64,000 nt of DNA, taken from positions 18,915,728-18,979,727 of the forward strand of contig OY987229.1 of the NCBI GenBank assembly GCA_963920705.1, in the 5' to 3' direction. Below the pieces are notes generated by a model, which ran no database searches, had not been told where the DNA came from, and worked only from the letters and a program-made list of their open reading frames with translations. Positions 34,149-46,221 of the stretch are shown here, in pieces; within the stretch, counting starts at the first letter, position 1, and each line of letters starts with the position of its first letter. Source of the DNA: Odiellus spinosus (taxonomy: Eukaryota; Arthropoda; Arachnida; Opiliones; Phalangiidae). A program made the position numbers and the translations under genes.

Positions 34149-34823
34149 AGGGATACTATTAGCTGAAATGAAGTATTTTTTTTCTGATTCATTATGTAAA
34201 AATATGCTCCCCTGAATTTTTTCATAATTTTTGAAGTACAAATACTATTAGAAAATATTTTTTAAAGTTTTATATCCTAAACATGCATTTGAATTTTTCT
34301 ACCATTGCCAAGAAGCCAATCAGAAAAAGGACTCATCCCCGACTTACGAAGATAAAAAGAACCCCTAGCGACATCTAGATCTTCGTTTAAATTTTGGATT
34401 TGATTTTTATGAAAATTAGGTTTATAAAAGATTGTAGGCATCATTATCATCCAAAGCTCGTTACTAGCGAAGCTTATAGTTTTTAAAACGTAGCTGCTGC
34501 TTCTATTGGAGAAAATTAGTAAATTATTCTATTTCAAATCTTCAATTTAAACCAAGATCTTTATATTATCACCTAGATGTCGCTAGGAGCTCTACGATCT
34601 AACTTCGATAGAGTCTCCTGTCATTGGCTCTTAGCTCTGATTGGTCCTTTGGCAACAGTGAAAAATTCAAACACATAGCTAAGCCTAATTAAGTTTTAAA
34701 TAATTAATTCTCATCGAAATAATTTTTTAAAAAATGTGAAAAAATTCAGCAGGATATATTTAATTGCAAGGAATCAGATAAAAAAATAAAATGGGTACGA
34801 AATTTTCACCTAATAATCTTCCT
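34149..34823. mobile_element. Diverged TTAA-flanked foldback
   Basis: The left end AGGGATACTATTAGCTGAAA mirrors the right end imperfectly (complement AGGAAGATTATTAGGTGAAA). TTAA is at 34145-34148 and 34824-34827. The arms contain TCTGATTC and complement. It occupies most of the MX12-MX13 spacer; the rest shows nothing recognisable. Confidence 0.6.
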
Positions 34824-35266
34824 TTAAACAGTGTACCGAGAAAGTAAGAATAAGAATTTGTCTCTCGGTTTTTGAGAACCATGGGCTCCATGTTTTGTAA
34901 AGGTTCAGATACACCTAGGGTAAACCGCTATGGTTTTGGATGGAAACGACATGAGAACTGAATGTTAAATCTAGCTTAGCAAAATTTTACAGTTTTAAAT
35001 GTTAATTGATTGGGGTTTTCAAACAATTATTTTTTAAATATTTTTTTCTTACGTACCGTTTTTTAATTACTTTAAATTTAAATACGACAGTTAATTTGTT
35101 TGGTTGCGTCAATAATTATATATACTTGAAATTAATGAACACTGAGATTATGCATTTTAAATTTGATAAATTTTATTTATCTTCAACTTTTTCAATAATA
35201 CGATTGAATTTTCAATAGTCCGTGAATTTGCTTTTGGGTAAATACAACATGGTTTACTTATGTTGG

Positions 35267-37405
35267 TTAGTGTGGTTTGCAACCATCCTAAATATCAAAA
35301 ATAAAAAAAAAATTAGTTAATTCGACAATTTTCTAATTTAAAATTTAGCTTTTTCTGATTATTTACTCCGACTGTAGTTTCCATTTTCTTGAATAGCTGT
35401 ATATAGATTCAAATTAATAAGAGTTAATATCAACCCAGATAATTTTCAATTAAAATTAACTTCATTAGTAAACGTCACTTACATTTTTAAGTCCTTCGCA
35501 AGTCTAAAAATGATAAAATTATCGTTAATATTTATAAAAATATTTAGACTTTTATATTTCCTGTAATACATACCTTAGTAGCATCTGATTTTCCCTATTA
35601 AAAGTCAATTAAATTTTATTAGAGATTTATTATTTTTAGTTAGATTTGATATTTAAATTAGGATTTAATATTCTTTCAAGCTTAAGTACTGATAAATGTA
35701 TATTAATTGTTGGATCCATTGCGGTGGTAGTCCCCAAATTAATCCTGCATAAATAATCTATGAATTGATATCATTTAACTTACTGCGCAGATTTGCACTT
35801 TTTCTGGGGTCAGGGCTTTCATGGCATTAATAACTTTCTGAAATTATAAAATTTTGATTGCTATTATCAGTATATATTAATTTATATTATTATTATATTA
35901 ATTGAATTGAATTAAAAATAAACTACAATTCAATCATTATTATTATATTAATTTCAATTATTACTATATTAATTTCAATTATTTCTATATTAATTTCAAT
36001 TATTACTATATTAATTTATATTAATTTAAATTATATAATGTGAGGTCCATCTTATAGACGAAAGCTTTTGGAGTTTTTCTAAAAATTACTACCGGCAGAT
36101 ATTACATAAAATTGCATAATTTTAAAACGTCATACCGTTTTGCAATCGGCACTCATATTAGATTGATTAATCATATCTTCGCCTCGTTTTTCAGCTATTA
36201 AAGAAATATCATAGGTTAGTTTTTCTTCAATTAAATATAAATATTGGTTTTTCTCTTAACTCCTCCATACTATTCCTTAGAGATAAAGTTTATGGTGACC
36301 TCTATACTGACTCGTATTTATAGGAAGGTGTGTAATTTTGGTTTTAAAGTAGCAGGGTGACCACTTTTCCTATATTTCCTATTTTTTCCTATATTTTCAC
36401 CTCCTTCCTATTTTCTCCTATAATTTAATGGCAATTCCTATAATCTCCTATATTTATCTACTCAAAATCTCTAGTTAAGGGTAAAGTTATAAATCATACT
36501 GTCAGCTGTGGCTGTATAAGATTATTTTAGCTTAACTGTACATTTTCCAGTTAAAATAATCTGTAAAATTCCATACTGTTTAAGCAATTGGATCATATTA
36601 ATACCATGTTTAAACCGGTGGCGAGAGTTGTGACGCAATAATAAACATGGTTCCTACTTTTAATTAATTCTTTTCCTATTTTATCATATATTTTACACTT
36701 ATTTCTTCCTATTTTATCATATATTTTACACTTATTTCTTCCTATTTTATCCTATATTTTACATAAAATTCTTCCTATTTTATCCTATATTTTACATAAA
36801 ATTCTTCCTATATTTTCCTATATTTCGCAAAGAAATTTCCTATATTTGATTTTCAAATTTTCAGTGGTCACCCTGAAGTAGTAATGTTATGAAAATCGTC
36901 CATCCCAAGTAAAACAACTCAAAGAAATTATTTTTGTAATAATTAGGAAAATGAAATCTTCATTTTGAGCATATAAAATATACTAAAAGGAATAGGAGCT
37001 TTAGTATTGCTAGTACAATGTTTAGTCGAGGTCTGGGATATCTTCACTTTCGGCAGCTCTTCTAATGACCGAGCAGAAAGACTAAATCAGCGCTATGGCT
37101 ATTAAACAATTGATAATTATCTTAATGAATACCCAAAACTGGCGTTCATAAGCGTCCTCTAATGGCACATATTGGCAAAAGTAACTTTTCTTCCAGAATA
37201 AGTTTACTAATTTTTGGGTTCGATCACGAATGAACGAAAAATTGACTAAGTGTTAGAAAAAATCTTAAATATTACCGTCCGTTGCGCAGATTTTATTGAC
37301 CAAATCGGCGTCGCAAGTCCTAGGACCTCCTGGTCCACCTTTTTGGGCCGTAACTAAAGCTACAATAGCTAAAGTAATAATTACTACTGCGAAAATAGCC
37401 TTCAT
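35267..37405 (-). CDS. MX13, Group I micro-exon secreted cysteine protein
   Basis: Exons: 37276-37405, 36136-36194, 35784-35837, 35574-35594, 35483-35503, 35367-35396 and 35267-35287 (130, 59, 54, 21, 21, 30 and 21 nt), giving 111 residues. Signal peptide from MKAIFAVVIITLAIVALV to TAQ, then a GGPGGP linker and CDADLVNKIC. Later pieces: SADCKT, VQICA, GKSDATK, TCEGLKN, LFKKMETTVG and DGCKPH-stop. Exon 2 is two codons longer than in its neighbours. Intron 1 hosts the hAT-like element at 36353-36875; intron 2 has a 20-bp TA-rich tandem repeat (about 35870-36020). TATAAATA at 37494-37501. Confidence 0.86.
36353..36875. mobile_element. hAT-like non-autonomous element with internal tandem repeats
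   Basis: Termini CAGGGTGACCAC and GTGGTCACCCTG, flanked by aagtag on both sides (6 bp). The interior is built of TTCCTATTTTATCCTATATT-like units. The CAGGG ends resemble hAT MITEs, although the usual duplication there is 8 bp. In MX13 intron 1. Confidence 0.8.
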
Positions 37406-37493
37406 TTTTTTATTGCAAATTAGGAGTTTTACAACTTATTTAGAATCAATTCGGACAACGATAGAATATGAAAATCTAACGATCTAGAAAGCC

Positions 37494-37501
37494 TATTTAT
37501 A
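37494..37501 (-). promoter_or_regulatory. TATA box of MX13
   Basis: TATAAATA within GAGTATAAATAGG on the minus strand, about 90 bp upstream of the ATG. Confidence 0.65.
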
Positions 37502-37976
37502 CTCGCGTTTTTAAGTGGATTGGAAGAAGAAAAAAATCAAATCAAAATTGGGTTAAGTTTTTGTGATTGAATAAGATTTAGGTGAATAAATAGTCGAACA
37601 AGCTTCTTTGTTCGACTTACAAATTCAATTATGATCCTTATTTTATTCGGGTTGACCAGTCGGGGTTCCTAGTCTGTTTAAATACACGCATATTTAATAT
37701 AATAGATAGATTATACGGAAGAGAATAAAAAAACAAAAATATACAACATTATGCCCTCTTATAAATTAAATAGAATTTAGGCTATTCAGTAAAAAAATCT
37801 TATAAAGGCTAATTTCCACCTGACTGCAAAAAGCAAAAACGGGAAAATTCAGCTAGGCGCACGAAAAAAAAACCTTTTTGCAAAGCTCTATGTAGCTGAA
37901 AATTATATACTCTTATAATTATATATTGTGTACTCTACCATTATTTACAATTTTCGTCTATCTTAGTAGATGAAAC

Positions 37977-38312
37977 CAGAAGTAGATGAAACCCTCCTTT
38001 GAAGTCTACTACTCTAATGTTCGATATAGCGCTCCTCTCTGTACGGGTAAAATTCCCAATTTTACGAGATCGGAGGGGTCCTACTTCATACCCCCTGTCT
38101 ACGGAAAATTGGAAATTCTCTCTCTCCAGAAACGACGACGTTTTTTAACGAACACCAAGGCTGCTAGAGATATTCGATGGACGAACTCCCGCTCCGAAAA
38201 TATCTACCGTTAGGAGGCGTACGAATCGCGCTTTTTGAAACTAACCCATACAGAGAGGTGTAGACAAGACCAGGGAGTAATAGACTTCAAAGGAGGGTTT
38301 CATCGGCTTCTG
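37977..38312. mobile_element. MITE, family CAGAAGCC (copy 3)
   Basis: 336 bp; left terminus CAGAAGTAGATGAAACC, right terminus GGCTTCTG; flanks atgaaac and atgaagc (6 of 7 match). It lies upstream of MX13. Confidence 0.88.
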
Positions 38313-38629
38313 ATGAAGCTTAATAACAAAATTTATCGTTCATAAGCGTGGCAAAAGTAGAAACTAACAAAGCCACACCCGCATAATCATAGCAACGCAC
38401 TAGGATTTAATTGTTAGTTCCTCCTTTTGCCTGCCCCGTTTGCCGTTAGAGGACGCTTAAGAACTACATGTTTTGTTATTCATACTATTAAGATAAATGT
38501 CCATTGTTAATATTTCTAGATGTAAGCTTATTTAAGATATGTTACTGAATTTAAAATAACTATTTTTTTCAACTATAACTTTAATATTTTTTGTGACACA
38601 AATAATATTTTTGAAATATCTTCTCGTTC

Positions 38630-39967
38630 TTATTTGTCTTCGGGTTTTGGTCCTCCTTTACCTCTTTTACCTCCTTTAGGCCCACATTTATCCTTTATTG
38701 TTTAATTATTATCATTTAGTTATGATTCCTATAGATTTATTGGAATGTATTTAAATGGTATCGATACTTACTCCCATTGTTGTGCGAAAATCGTCCATAG
38801 CCTATAATGAAAAAATAAAATTGAAAATATGAAACACGCGTATAATTTGAATTAAAGCAACGCTTACTTTTTTCATCGCGGCGCACGCCTGTCGTCGATA
38901 GAAAGATAAAATATCATTAATTAGTTTAATTATCGCGAGAAATATAATAATTCATGTCTTTGATTTAATACTCTTACAGTAGGAACCTCAGCTTTTCCCT
39001 GAAAGTTTTAAAAAATTAATTAGTCTTTGAAATTTGATTTTAATTAATTAGAAGGTGTTTATAACTTACGGCACAGGCTGCGGCCATATCAGTTTTTAGT
39101 TGGGGTATCGCTTTTTGGGCAGTCTATAACGAATGTTTAATTGATTAGCTATAGTTTAATAATTAACCGTTTATTTATGCCTTTTTAGATTGTTTTTACA
39201 TTTAAAACTAATTAAAAAAAAACTGAAATTCATTAGACGACTTAGCGTCTAATGTTATGGGCCGATCTTCATGTGTAATGCGAAATTCCATAGGCCTACG
39301 ATTAGCTTTTATGATTGCTCCATAGTTGTGATAATGAAAAACATGCCCATTTAATATAATAAATTATAATCTAATTACCGGTTTGCATTCCTCACTCATT
39401 TTTGACATCCATTTATTTTCCATTTCATCGGCTAATGAATAATTAACAGTGATATTAATAATATAATTTAGTCAGTAGATATTTAACCACTACTCGTGAT
39501 GTAGTTTACATCAAGCCTTAACAATGCACTCATACAATGTAATAATATATTACAAGCCTTTTACTTGGAAGTTCAAGAAAAATTGACTAGTAGCTCTTTG
39601 TATAGTCTCTTGAGCGGGAGTAAAAATTAGAAAATTTCGAAAGAGAAAGATTCGTTTACAACTCTATATATTGCTTAAATTATCTAGGAAAAATGAGAGA
39701 TAAAAAAAGTATGATTTGAAATCGGTCTGAAAGTGCCAAATAGGATCTTAGCTTTATTGTTAGGCTTCATTCTCCCTTTACGAGACTTTTTGTAATAAAT
39801 TATTAAAATTAGGAAACTTTTATATTATACGTACTTTTAGCGGCACACATTTTGTCCAGAAAATTTGCATCACACTGCCTTCTCTGTCCTCCTTTATCGC
39901 CTCCCTGTTTAGCGCTAGATATAGCCAAGACGGCCAGAGTTATCATTAAAACTAAAGAACTCTTCAT
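38630..39967 (-). CDS. MX14, Group I micro-exon secreted cysteine protein
   Basis: Exons: 39835-39967, 39379-39431, 39070-39123, 38978-38998, 38868-38888, 38772-38801 and 38630-38692 (133, 53, 54, 21, 21, 30 and 63 nt), giving 124 residues. Signal peptide from MKSSLVLMITLAVLAI to SSA, then a basic/glycine linker KQGGDKGGQRRQ and CDANFLDKMC. Later pieces: SEECKP, AAACA, GKAEVPT, ACAAMKK, AMDDFRTTMG and a long last exon DKCGPKGG...PEDK-stop rich in Gly, Lys and Pro. Paired with MX15 by signal peptide and exon sequence. TATAAATA at 40042-40049. Confidence 0.87.
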
Positions 39968-40041
39968 TTTTGCGTTAGGATTGTATATTGTTCAGATTCT
40001 AATTGAATAATTCGAAAGGAAAGTTTATCAAGATGTACCCT

Positions 40042-40049
40042 TATTTATA
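40042..40049 (-). promoter_or_regulatory. TATA box of MX14
   Basis: GAGTATAAATAAGG on the minus strand, about 80 bp upstream of the ATG. Confidence 0.65.
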
Positions 40050-40499
40050 CTCGAAATTAAAAGGGGAGATGTAAAGGGGGTGTGAATTTAATTATGTTTT
40101 TACGTGCGTACATTGTAGGTGAATCAACATAAAATACCCTTTCTTTGTTTCAAAATTGAAGAATTGGATCTAGATTGTTATAAAGTGAATAGTTCGGGTC
40201 TGTTTAAATATATATAAGAACAAGAACCCGTAGAAATAATTTCACAACCGACAAATAATGGTAGTTTTGAGTTAATCCTTTATTTTGTTTTTCGTAAATA
40301 TTTTTCGCCCATTTAAAAATCGACTTATCTCGCTCGCACGCATGCTTAATTACCTTGAACGCTCAGGAACTCTCTATATAGATAGATAGTTCCTGGTGCG
40401 CTTGAATTAGAATCTTCAATCGAAGTCCATAACCCCCCCATTCCAATGTCAAGGGTTAACAAAGTTCCCGGTGCATGGTCTTGTCGCTATCCACTCTTC

Positions 40500-40789
40500 C
40501 AAGAAGGATCAGATAAGGAGAGGAAAAGTGGGGCTGCGTTGAGTTAGAGAGAGAAGAGCCAACCTCCCACTCGGGTGGAAAGGGGGATAGGAAATTCTCG
40601 AGGTAAACTGTTGTCACGTGGTCGCTAGCTAGCGCGTCTCATAAAGGATTCGTTTTACCCACGTGACAACAATTTACCACGAAGCATCTCTACCCCCGTC
40701 TGTCCCCGTTCTCCCAGAGTGGGAGTTTAGGCCGACGCAGTAGGAGCCGCGCCGTTCCCACTTTTCCTCTCCTTATCTGATCCTTCTTG
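40500..40789. mobile_element. MITE, family CAAGGAGG (copy 2)
   Basis: 290 bp, termini CAAGAAGGATCAG and complement, target duplication actcttc at 40493-40499 and 40790-40796. Very similar to the copy at 9482-9762 throughout (for example GTCACGTGGTCGCTAGCTAG). Both copies are young-looking. Confidence 0.92.
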
Positions 40790-41403
40790 ACTCTTCTGAC
40801 CCGCGGTTAGTTAATAAAAGAAAAAGCCCTGCCCATAAGAATTATATATCGCTTTTCGAGTTAAACCTTTTTTACATTTTTACAAAGATCATTGAAAGTC
40901 CGGTATCCTTTTGCAAGGATCCTAATAGATAGGTAACTCCCTAAAATATGTCTGTAGCGTGCTATCGGACTCTTTTAAATTAAAATTCACACCTTTTTCT
41001 TCACTCTACTGGAAAATTACTGAACCTGAGATTTTAGCAATGTTTTTTAAAACGAAAACCAAATTATTCGAAATTTATTAAACATTAAGCCTGAAATATT
41101 TTCCAAAATAGTTTATTCAGGTTATAGAATCGTACTTTTGAAAATTTAGTTTAACCTCTTTTAACAATTTGTTCACTTTTAATTCAAAAAGTTTTGTATT
41201 TTAACTGAGCAAATCGTAAATTACCATTACCCTGGTTAAGTTACCGCTTAAATTACCGAAGTGATTTATCGATTTACAACCCTAATTTTATTTAAGTGGC
41301 TATTTTTAAACTTATAAATTTTAAACAATTTTATTATAGAAATCTGTTTTACATTTAATATCATAATTGTGACACAAACTTCTTTTTTTATTTCGGTATA
41401 TTC

Positions 41404-42666
41404 TTAATTGCCTTTTTTGGGACCTCCTGGAGGTCGTTTAGGTCTGCAATCCTTCTGTTAATTATTTAACATATTTAATTTAACAATAATAATTATTGGA
41501 AATAATTTTATTGGTACTTACTCCCATTTCGTCGCCCATTTCTTTAAAAGCCTATTAAAAAAATTAATTAAAGCCAGTATAAGTCATAATTAGTAGGTTT
41601 TTATTTTTGGAAATTAAAGTTGTACTTACTTTATCCATCGCGGTGCAAGCCTGTCGTTGAAAGAAAGTTTAATTAATATTAATTAGTTTAATTATCGCGA
41701 GTAAAATCAGAATTAATCTCTATCTCTAATTTTAAACATGGTATATATACTTACAGTTGTAACGTCAGATTTTCCCTGGAAATTTATCAAAATAATTGGA
41801 CATGAAAAATTTTATTTAAAATAAATTAATTGTTATAAACTTACGGCGCAGGCTGTTGCCTTTTTAGTTTTGAAATTTGCCACCGCAGTTGTGGCTTTCT
41901 GTGAAAAACGTGCGAGTTTAATCAAGTACCCAATGTTCATTTAAATATAATGAAACTTACCGTTTTGCACTCATCACTCATTGATGACATCATTTCCGTA
42001 CTCTTTGCGTCGGCTGCATGAATAAATAATTATAATAAATTGATTATTTATAAGTATAAACCCACCACTTTTCAAAAGGATTCCAATTTAGTTAACATTT
42101 TATTGGATGTTCAATATCAAACCTATAGCTTCTCTACTGATCCATGTGGAGTTTGATATCTTTCCCTTAACGAGTTTACGGCTATAGATCAAAAGCGCGT
42201 CAAACTTAAGCCTAATTTGAAATGTTTTACTGTCGGAAAAAAGCGAATTTTTCTCACATAATTTGCCATAGACTATTCCAGCGAGATTTCAAACTCTCCG
42301 ATGATAATTATTAAGCCTAGTTTTCAAATAAGATTGCATTTCTAACTTAATATTCGTTTAATTTTTATAATGATCATGCTTAGTTAATCTCTTTAATTGG
42401 AAATTAATCTTATTAACTATCTCGTGAGGTCGGAGAGAAAGTAATAGATAAACGCGTAACTTGACTCGCATTTCTCCATAAATTAAAATTAGGTAAACGA
42501 TTAACTTATCCATAAATTAAAATTAGGTATAAATTCATAACTTACAATCTTCGGCGCACACTCTTTCCAGGAAAGATGCGTCACACTTGGGTGGGCCGTG
42601 TCCCTTTTTAGCGCTGGATAGAGCCAGGAAGGCCAGAGTTATCATTAAAATGAACGAACTCTTCAT
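41404..42666 (-). CDS. MX15, Group I micro-exon secreted cysteine protein
   Basis: Exons: 42546-42666, 41961-42013, 41845-41898, 41755-41775, 41630-41650, 41522-41551 and 41404-41454 (121, 53, 54, 21, 21, 30 and 51 nt), giving 116 residues. Signal peptide from MKSSFILMITLAFLAL to SSA, then KKGHGPPK and CDASFLERVC. Later pieces: SDECKT, ATACA, GKSDVTT, ACTAMDK, AFKEMGDEMG and KDCRPKRPPGGPKKGN-stop. Basic, Pro/Gly-rich tail like MX14, of different length. Intron 1 contains a repeat at about 42105-42330 related to the foldback at 26560. TATAAAATA at 42753-42761. Confidence 0.87.
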
Positions 42667-42752
42667 CTTGGTATAAGTCGGTTAGGGCTGTAGTGTGAAG
42701 AGTCTAATTTAAATATTTAAATTCAAAAGATAGGATTATTAAGATGTACGCC

Positions 42753-42761
42753 TATTTTATA
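42753..42761 (-). promoter_or_regulatory. TATA box of MX15
   Basis: GAGTATAAAATAGG on the minus strand, about 87 bp upstream of the ATG. Confidence 0.65.
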
Positions 42762-42789
42762 CTCGAAATTCGGAAGGGAGATGAACAGG

Positions 42790-44128
42790 GGATGAAACTA
42801 GATTAATTTCGTATTTACGTGACGATATCAATACGTTCGATTCAAGGGGTGTTACATTATAGGTGAATCAACATAAGAGGCCTTTTTTTCTTTGTTTCAA
42901 AATTGATAGTTTAGACGCTGTTTATATTAGCTTTTTTGAATTTCAGCTAGTTCTTTTTTGTTTAAACATATGTTTAGACCATAGCAACAGATGTTAAGGA
43001 CATAGTAACGGATATAAAACCCATCAACTCCATAAGGAGACCAAAGTTTCTGAAACAAACTTAATATATACAAGTATTTGACAGTAATCAAGTTTTTTTT
43101 AATCTCTTTGGAATGTTAAATTACACTGCTAAGCAAAGTTGCAAAGCGATGTAGGTCAGAACACAATTCATGATGGACGAACTGAAATTAAACTATGGCC
43201 TACATAAACTTTGAGAGTTTTGACTGTTAATCGGGTTTAGGTGACGAAATTCCTAATGTTTATGTAGTATTTTAGTCGAGGGGTCCGGACTTGGCATTGT
43301 TTTGTACGGGAGCTTAGGATTTGAAGCGATTTTGAGGTTTAAAAGCTGTTTTTGGGAGAGGTTTTTTTTTTTTTAATTTTGGATTTTCCGTAGAGAACGG
43401 TCAGAGATTTTTGATTTTGGTCGAAGTGTACTGGATTTTAGCAAATGTCCGACCCTTGATCTTAATTTGTTGCAGCTAGGGGCGCATGTCTAATTGAGTT
43501 CTGTTGAATACACGTTTTAAATGTAAACCATTAAAACTCTAATAGTTTATATACTTATTAAAATATGAAATTACCAGATGCAGGTAATTCTCGATATATA
43601 TCCATCAATAAAACCTTTTGGGCTCTTTTTGAATGGGGTTTGTGGGTTTTACTACATATTCTATCCTAGCTGATAACAGTAAATGGTAGATGAATGAAAG
43701 TTTAACCAGAAGTTTCACGTAATATCACTGAAAAAGTTTATAATTTAAATTGCTGTATAAATAAGAAAAATAATTTCGTTTTTCTTTGTATGATTAGTTC
43801 TTTAGTTCGAACCATTCTTTTGTTCGAATGATATACCAAGTCAAACCCTGAAAGTATCGTAATTCTTAGGAAAGGCCAGCCGTAATAGGCTTAGCTGAAT
43901 TTGAAATCATTTAAAGATCATTACCCTGATCTGGCCAACATTCTTAATTAGGACGAAAACACTCTTCGAAGTGTCCCCTAAACTTTAAAATAAAATCATA
44001 GCGCTATTGGGAACCATTATTTTTACAACGTGACCATAATATATATATTAATTATTATTTATTTCAATTTTAATTTGAAGTCGTTTTACATTTGTTCGTT
44101 TGTAAGAAAAACTCAAGTGGATAATGAT
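42790..44128. other. Spacer between MX15 and MX16, no gene seen
   Basis: AT-rich on both strands. No micro-exon set, RNA gene or paired termini recognised. Confidence 0.4.
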
Positions 44129-45444
44129 TTATTTTTCTTCCGAAGATTTTCCACCTTTACCTTTGCCTTTGCCTTTGCCTTTACTTTTAAGGCAATCCTA
44201 AAAATAATTTCAGTCAAATAAATGCGCTTATAAAACGTATTATCCGCTCTTACCCCCAATTTTACTTTGCCATCCTCCATCAGCTGCCAATATATAATTA
44301 AGTTAAATTCAGAACTGAAAACACCCAGGTTCAACCTTAGAATGGATATAAATTCTAATTTAAAAATCTGAATTTAATGGGCATTTATATCCATTCCAAG
44401 GCTGCAACTAGATATAAAATTAATCTTACGGTGTTCAAGGCAGTGCAGGTCTTAAAAATTAGTTTGAAAAAATTAATGTTAAATTTAAATATTAAACACA
44501 AATTTTAAAATAAGTTTATAACAGATTTTATTTCGTAAAGTAGATGTTTCAATCCGTCACCTATAACTATTTTAAATTAAATTTAATTATATTAAATAAC
44601 TTTAAAGCCGTGGTAGGCAACGGATTGAAGAATCTAGGTTCAAATTGTCTATTCCTCATTAAGTTATATACCATGATAAAAACCAAAATTAAAAGTTATT
44701 TACCTCATTTGTTTTACCGGCTCTTCCCTATTATTCCGTTGAAACGTCGTAAAACACTATTAGTTTAAAATTAATCTTAAAGTTTAATTATTACCGCGCA
44801 TGCTGCGTCAAATTGAGGTTTCAATTCCACCATTATGGTTTCGGCTCTCTGTAAAACAATATTTTCAAAATTGGGCATTAAAAAAATTCGGGTTGCCACG
44901 AGTTATTGAGGTTAGGTAAGATTGAAATTTGGTTTATAGCGCCATGAATGAAAGGGAAACCCGTGGAAACCCTGTAATAGTCAAAAGTTTTTATACAATA
45001 CCGCTTTGCAAGTGGCATTTTCTATTTTAGCCACATTTTCTTGAATCTTGTTAGTACCTTTATATAATTAAAGATAGTTTTTAATTAAAAATGATTTTAG
45101 AGAAATTAAAAATGACTATAATTTCGTCTATAAAATTATAAGGTTCTTCTGTAGAATATATTCTAACCTTCGTATACATTATTTTTGTCAAAGCTAACAG
45201 GAAAATAATTGTTAACTAATTTCTAGTATATAATTATAATATCATATCTTAGTATTTTGCCAAAGCTATCGCGATTTGAGTTAAAAGAAAATTTGTTGAA
45301 AATACCATTAATAGCGCAAAGAGATTCGAGCGTTTTATCGTTGCATTTCATGCCTTTGCCTTTGTCTTTGTCTTTACCGCCTTTTTTGGCGACAATTAAA
45401 GCCGCAATAGCCATGATAGCGATGCATCTGAATAAAGATTTCAT
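44129..45444 (-). CDS. MX16, Group I micro-exon secreted cysteine protein with GK tail
   Basis: Exons: 45306-45444, 45002-45057, 44795-44848, 44704-44727, 44430-44450, 44254-44283 and 44129-44197 (139, 56, 54, 24, 21, 30 and 69 nt), giving 130 residues. Signal peptide MKSLFRCIAIMAIAALIVA, a Lys/Gly/Asp linker (KKGGKDKDKGKG) and CNDKTLESLC. Later pieces: ATCKA, DAACA, GRAGKTNE, TCTALNT, LMEDGKVKLG and DCLKS followed by a (GK)n tail ending SSEEK-stop. The tail is coded by a GGCAAA hexamer repeat that also creates an antisense open frame, not a gene. Pairs with MX17. TATAAATA at 45532-45539. Confidence 0.87.
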
Positions 45445-45531
45445 TATTGCGTTTAAATTTAACTAAAGTAGAGAAGTACTGAAGTCACAAACAAAAGTTC
45501 TAAAAGGAAAGATTGTAAGGATTACTTTCTC

Positions 45532-45539
45532 TATTTATA
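45532..45539 (-). promoter_or_regulatory. TATA box of MX16
   Basis: GGGTATAAATAGAG on the minus strand, identical to MX17's. Confidence 0.65.
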
Positions 45540-46221
45540 CCCGAATTATTTAATTAAGAATAATTAATAATAATAATTAACTTACTAAGCATTGATCGTG
45601 ACTTTTATTTTAATTAAATCACATGGTTTAGGTGAATAAATACAGAATACATTTAGTAAACGGGCTATTTCCTCTTACGTAATATTAAAAGAAAAAGATA
45701 GGCCCACCTAAAACAATTGTTTTCTTCTTCAAATATCCCATATTTAACTTAACATTTAATCTTCGAATTAATGTTTTTTTTTTGGAAATTACCTCGCCAA
45801 GGTTGGCAGCTTTATGAAAACCAAATATAATTTAACTCCCAACTTTTTACGTAACCTCTAACCGAGAAATTAACATAGTTAAGTAATTAATTTTTATATA
45901 TGGATAATTAACCCTGTTGCGAAACAGCCCAATGGCGACGAAGATGGGATTGGAACCCACCTGGGCTTAGCATTAAATTTAATATCACCTGATCGTGAAA
46001 AACTATTTTAAATCATTTTTACAGCCCGAAAATATTGCTCTCTAGCGCGCGAAATTGTGCTTTTTTAACTGACGTTGATAGGTTCTTATTGGGGATTAAT
46101 TGTTAGGGCTGATCATAAGAAAAAGATATAAATCAAACTGTGAATTTTTTTATTTCAAATTTCAATTTGATTTATTTTTACATTCGAACGGTTGTAAGGG
46201 AAAACTCGAATGGAGAATGAT

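Noticed and set aside
44030-44221. Plus-strand frame with repeated Phe-Ala
   Set aside because: Antisense of the (GK)n tail exon of MX16.
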